From: Bacteroidales bacterium
GTDB taxonomy: Bacteria > Bacteroidota > Bacteroidia > Bacteroidales > Muribaculaceae
Length of the DNA: 35,089 bases
NCBI GenBank assembly: GCA_019416285.1
Contig: DXXM01000035.1
Location: 1-35,089 of the forward strand
Direction: 5' to 3'
Part shown: in pieces, positions 32,688-35,089 of the stretch
Layout of the letters: every line of letters begins with the position of its first letter
Position numbering within the stretch: the stretch's first letter is position 1
Notes under the pieces: generated by a model
Database searches by the model: none
Seen by the model: the letters and a program-made list of their open reading frames with translations, nothing else
What the model was told of the DNA's origin: nothing
Translations under genes and position numbers: made by a program

Positions 32688-33065
32688 TTAAAATGTTATT
32701 TCACCTCCGAAAATCTGATTGCCGTCAGTCCGGCAGATAATATCGTATTCGCCTGACAGTGAGGAAACGACTGCTGTGGGATTCTGTCGGGTGACAGTCG
32801 TTTGCCATACGGTAGTCTCTTCTCTGCTGAGAGTCACTTCGAGATATTGCGCATCGTCGGGCATGACAAAGGTGATATGGTCCGCGGAATACCGACATTC
32901 GATATAGATTGTGGCGGGCATTTTGGGATTCTTTCTCCGGATGGGAGTGAGAATCAACACTGTATCTGCTTCTCTTCCGTCGTAAGGTGTATCGTCGGCG
33001 CGCAATTCCAATACAGGTGTAAGTAGCATGATTGCAGTAAGCAAGAATGTGAGGGTAGTTTTCAT
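32688..33065 (-). CDS. DUF3244-like exported protein
   Basis: A 125-residue exported protein with a signal peptide (about 1-23, VLELRA). The rest is all-beta in pattern: a Pro-containing linker, ATIYIECRYSADHITFVM, then YLEVTLSREETTVWQTTVT and a final SGEYDIICRTDGNQIFGGEI. This fits the DUF3244 Ig-like family common in Bacteroidales, where such proteins often accompany TPR regulators and small exported peptides. The match is by pattern rather than by a strong motif. It has its own promoter at 33094-33125 and probably leads transcription of the small acidic-protein gene. Confidence 0.65.
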   Translation of the reverse strand: MKTTLTFLLTAIMLLTPVLELRADDTPYDGREADTVLILTPIRRKNPKMPATIYIECRYSADHITFVMPDDAQYLEVTLSREETTVWQTTVTRQNPTAVVSSLSGEYDIICRTDGNQIFGGEITF

Positions 33066-33093
33066 GATGGAAATTTGTTGTTTGTGTCGATGG

Positions 33094-33125
33094 CAAAGTT
33101 ATGCAGAAGTCTCATAAACAACAAA
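33094..33125 (-). promoter_or_regulatory. Promoter of the DUF3244-like gene
   Basis: Minus-strand TAACTTTG (-7, 33094-33101) and TTTG (-33, 33122-33125) with a 20-bp spacer; predicted start about 33088, giving a leader of some 22 nt. Confidence 0.72.
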
Positions 33126-33300
33126 CCCGAGAGTTAAATATTTTTAGTTTTTCGGCTTTGCAATGTGCTGATTGACAGATGGATATTTAAAGACAAATAA
33201 TTATTTTTAGTCTTTTTATTTTGCCGCTCACAAGTTGCTGGATATTAGGCGATTATTGCGATGTAAACATCGATGCACAAACGCCGCCGGGCCTAACGGC

Positions 33301-34959
33301 TTATTTCTTAGAGGAATACGTTATGGCGTCGAGGTAAAGAGAACGGTTGGGCCCGTCAAACTCCGCAAACTTATATTTTAGGCGCTTGCGGCGATTATAG
33401 ACCGACATAATATTGCTCTCGTTGAGAAACAGGGCTATCGAGACATTGGAAAATCTGAGTCTCGAATATAGAACGAATCTATAGTCAATATCTTTTATGT
33501 CGGGAAAATCCGCGCGCAGTTTTGTCATTACGGAGTCGTATCTGTCGTTTGCGTATGCTTCGAGTTCGGATGCCATTTCTTTATTTGCGGGGGAATAGGA
33601 GTTAAGAAAATCCTTTACACCTGAAATAAGGCGTTTCCGTGATTTCGGGGAGTCATCCTCACTGAAATTCTTGCAGAGCAGATTTATTTCTTCAAAATGC
33701 TTTTCCAATAATGATAGGGCCGGAGTCTCCGACGACGGCGCGTGGCCGTCGGTGTTGAGGAGCAGATGCTGGAGTTCTCCTATCATATCTATATATTCCT
33801 CTATAATGATGCGCTGGCTCATATAGCGTCGGCGTGCGATAATGCCAATCACCGCTATTGCCGCAAGTGCGAGCGCTATGACTGAAACGCTCAGGATGCG
33901 TGAGGCTTTTAATTCAGCCTTGTCGACAGAGGCTTTATATCTGTGATATTCCATCAGTGTGCCGATGAGATTCTGACGCCGTGCTTCTTTTAATGAATTG
34001 TCAGTGTCATGGCTGATTTCAGACATCATTTCAAGAGCGGGCCTGAGAGAATCAAGACTTCTGTAATACTGATAGTTCAGCCAGTGGCTGACAGGTTTCG
34101 GGAGAGAGGGAGAGGCCGCGAGGCTGTTTATTATCCGGTAGGCGTCAGCGGGGGAATTTCTGCGCAGATACAGGACGCTCAGATATGCTGAATCAACCGC
34201 CGTGGCACCGGGAAGGCTGCACAGGCGGCTGTAATATTCAAATGATTTGTCAATACTGTCTATTGCGAGATAGGACAGTCCGAGGAGGCTCAAGGCTTTT
34301 TCTTTGAGCACCATGTCGTCGCTCGTGGCGGCAGAGTCGAGGAGCGCCTGCGAGAGACGGATGGATTCGCTGTAGTTTTCATTGCAGTGGTTTGCCCGGG
34401 CGAGGTCGCTGATGGCATGGTTTATGAATGTGGTCTTGCCGGTGGCGCGGAAATTGTCAAGTTCCATTTTTACGAACTCAAGTTCCTCGACCACACAGTG
34501 GTTTTCATGGTAGATATCGGCTATTCCTCTCGCTGACATGGCAATCCAGAAACGGTCGTCAAGTTCGCGCGCCAGTTCCAGTGCGGCGAAAAGACTGCTT
34601 ATAGCTTCGGGATATTTCCCCTGTTCAAAACGCCTGTCGCCGAGATAGTAGCGGGCGAGCATGTTGCGGCGCCTGTCGGACGTGGCGTCGAAATAATCAG
34701 CCGCTTCTGTGATAGCCGAATCATTCGGGAGAGTCACATCGTTTTTCACACAGGCCTGTGTCAGCAGCAGGCCGTGGAGCGCGCGGTTTCTGGCGGAGCG
34801 GATGTGCTCGGGGCTGATTTCCCGAAGAATTGCGAGTGCGGAGTCCGGACGCTCTTCCATCAGAGCCTCCGCGACATGCAGACGCGCCCCGGTGCCCCGG
34901 TCGGAGGAGCACGCAGCCAGGAGGAGCGTGATGATGAGCAGCAGATATGTTTTAGACAT
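33301..34959 (-). CDS. TPR lipoprotein with transmembrane helix and C-terminal HTH-like region
   Basis: A 552-residue protein with a lipoprotein signal (LLLAAC, Cys17), TPR-like helical repeats over about residues 30-330 (for example YYLGDRRFEQGKYPEAISSL and ALSLLGLSYLAIDSIDKSFE), one transmembrane helix at about 355-374 followed by ARRR, a coiled-coil-like stretch (about 380-430) and a C-terminal domain (about 455-552). Its end, FVLYSRLRFSNVSIALFLN and then SVYNRRKRLKYKF, looks like the helix-turn-helix of LuxR-type regulators. Positive residues after the helix put this end in the cytoplasm and the TPRs outside. Related TPR-TM-HTH proteins are abundant in Bacteroidales and are thought to be membrane regulators of nearby genes. 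A possible promoter (-7 TAACTTTG, 34992-34999) precedes it. Confidence 0.8.
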   Translation of the reverse strand: MSKTYLLLIITLLLAACSSDRGTGARLHVAEALMEERPDSALAILREISPEHIRSARNRALHGLLLTQACVKNDVTLPNDSAITEAADYFDATSDRRRNMLARYYLGDRRFEQGKYPEAISSLFAALELARELDDRFWIAMSARGIADIYHENHCVVEELEFVKMELDNFRATGKTTFINHAISDLARANHCNENYSESIRLSQALLDSAATSDDMVLKEKALSLLGLSYLAIDSIDKSFEYYSRLCSLPGATAVDSAYLSVLYLRRNSPADAYRIINSLAASPSLPKPVSHWLNYQYYRSLDSLRPALEMMSEISHDTDNSLKEARRQNLIGTLMEYHRYKASVDKAELKASRILSVSVIALALAAIAVIGIIARRRYMSQRIIIEEYIDMIGELQHLLLNTDGHAPSSETPALSLLEKHFEEINLLCKNFSEDDSPKSRKRLISGVKDFLNSYSPANKEMASELEAYANDRYDSVMTKLRADFPDIKDIDYRFVLYSRLRFSNVSIALFLNESNIMSVYNRRKRLKYKFAEFDGPNRSLYLDAITYSSKK

Positions 34960-34991
34960 TCAGACTTCTTTACCGGTGATGATTCCGGTTT

Positions 34992-35025
34992 CAAAGTTAG
35001 TGATTTTTGGCGGAATTTTTGTAAA
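34992..35025 (-). promoter_or_regulatory. Possible promoter of the TPR regulator gene
   Basis: Minus-strand TAACTTTG (34992-34999) matches the -7 box; the -33 candidate is TTTA (35022-35025) at 22 bp, one mismatch and one base too far. Confidence 0.4.
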
Positions 35026-35089
35026 TTTGCGCTACGAAGTTACGAAAAGAGTGTAATTTATTGGAAATGAGCGTAGGTTAATTGCTCTT

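Overview
The window looks like a chromosomal segment of a gut Bacteroidales bacterium, most likely Muribaculaceae-like; this is inferred from gene content, since no rRNA or other phylogenetic marker is present. The supporting signs are promoters of the Bacteroidetes type (TTTG, 19-21 bp, TAnnTTTG) upstream of many genes, weak or absent Shine-Dalgarno sequences, and families typical of the phylum: GLPGLI proteins, DUF3244, DUF4369 lipoproteins, TonB-dependent barrels with a carboxypeptidase-regulatory domain, and TPR lipoprotein regulators. No rRNA, tRNA, CRISPR array, transposase or phage gene was seen.

Layout. 0-4.2 kb (minus strand): a PLP aminotransferase, then rseC-rnfB-rnfC, which is only the first part of an Rnf electron-transport operon; rnfDGEA are not here. 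4.3-7.2 kb (minus): a three-gene glycan cassette (GT4 glycosyltransferase, sugar-nucleotide epimerase, WecG/TagA-type transferase). 7.4-12.8 kb (minus): a tightly packed group consisting of a GYF_2/CD225 protein, a DUF2752 protein, the 7TM-HD phosphodiesterase PgpH, and a secreted GH3 beta-glucosidase. 12.9-15.0 kb (minus): deoC, a 200-bp repeat-rich intergenic region, then dtd and a MazG-like pyrophosphohydrolase. 15.1-21.7 kb (minus): a seven-gene TetR-controlled ABC-2 efflux operon resembling cecR-ybhGFSR, with TolC included and the two ATPase halves as separate genes.

21.8-27.4 kb (mostly plus): envelope and redox genes. These are a secreted LolA/thioredoxin-like protein, thiol peroxidase Tpx, outer-membrane phospholipase PldA (minus), a DUF4369/thioredoxin-fold lipoprotein and a beta-helix lipoprotein. 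Both thioredoxin-fold proteins lack the CxxC active site.

27.4-35.0 kb (minus): an accessory-looking region of lower GC from about 30.3 kb. It contains a TonB-type outer-membrane barrel, two tandem GLPGLI paralogues (one frameshifted), a small acidic exported protein, a DUF3244 protein and a TPR lipoprotein with a membrane-tethered C-terminal HTH-like region. Two related short inverted-repeat elements bracket the GLPGLI pair. This barrel/GLPGLI/DUF3244/TPR-regulator cluster is the best candidate for an uncharacterised system in the window.
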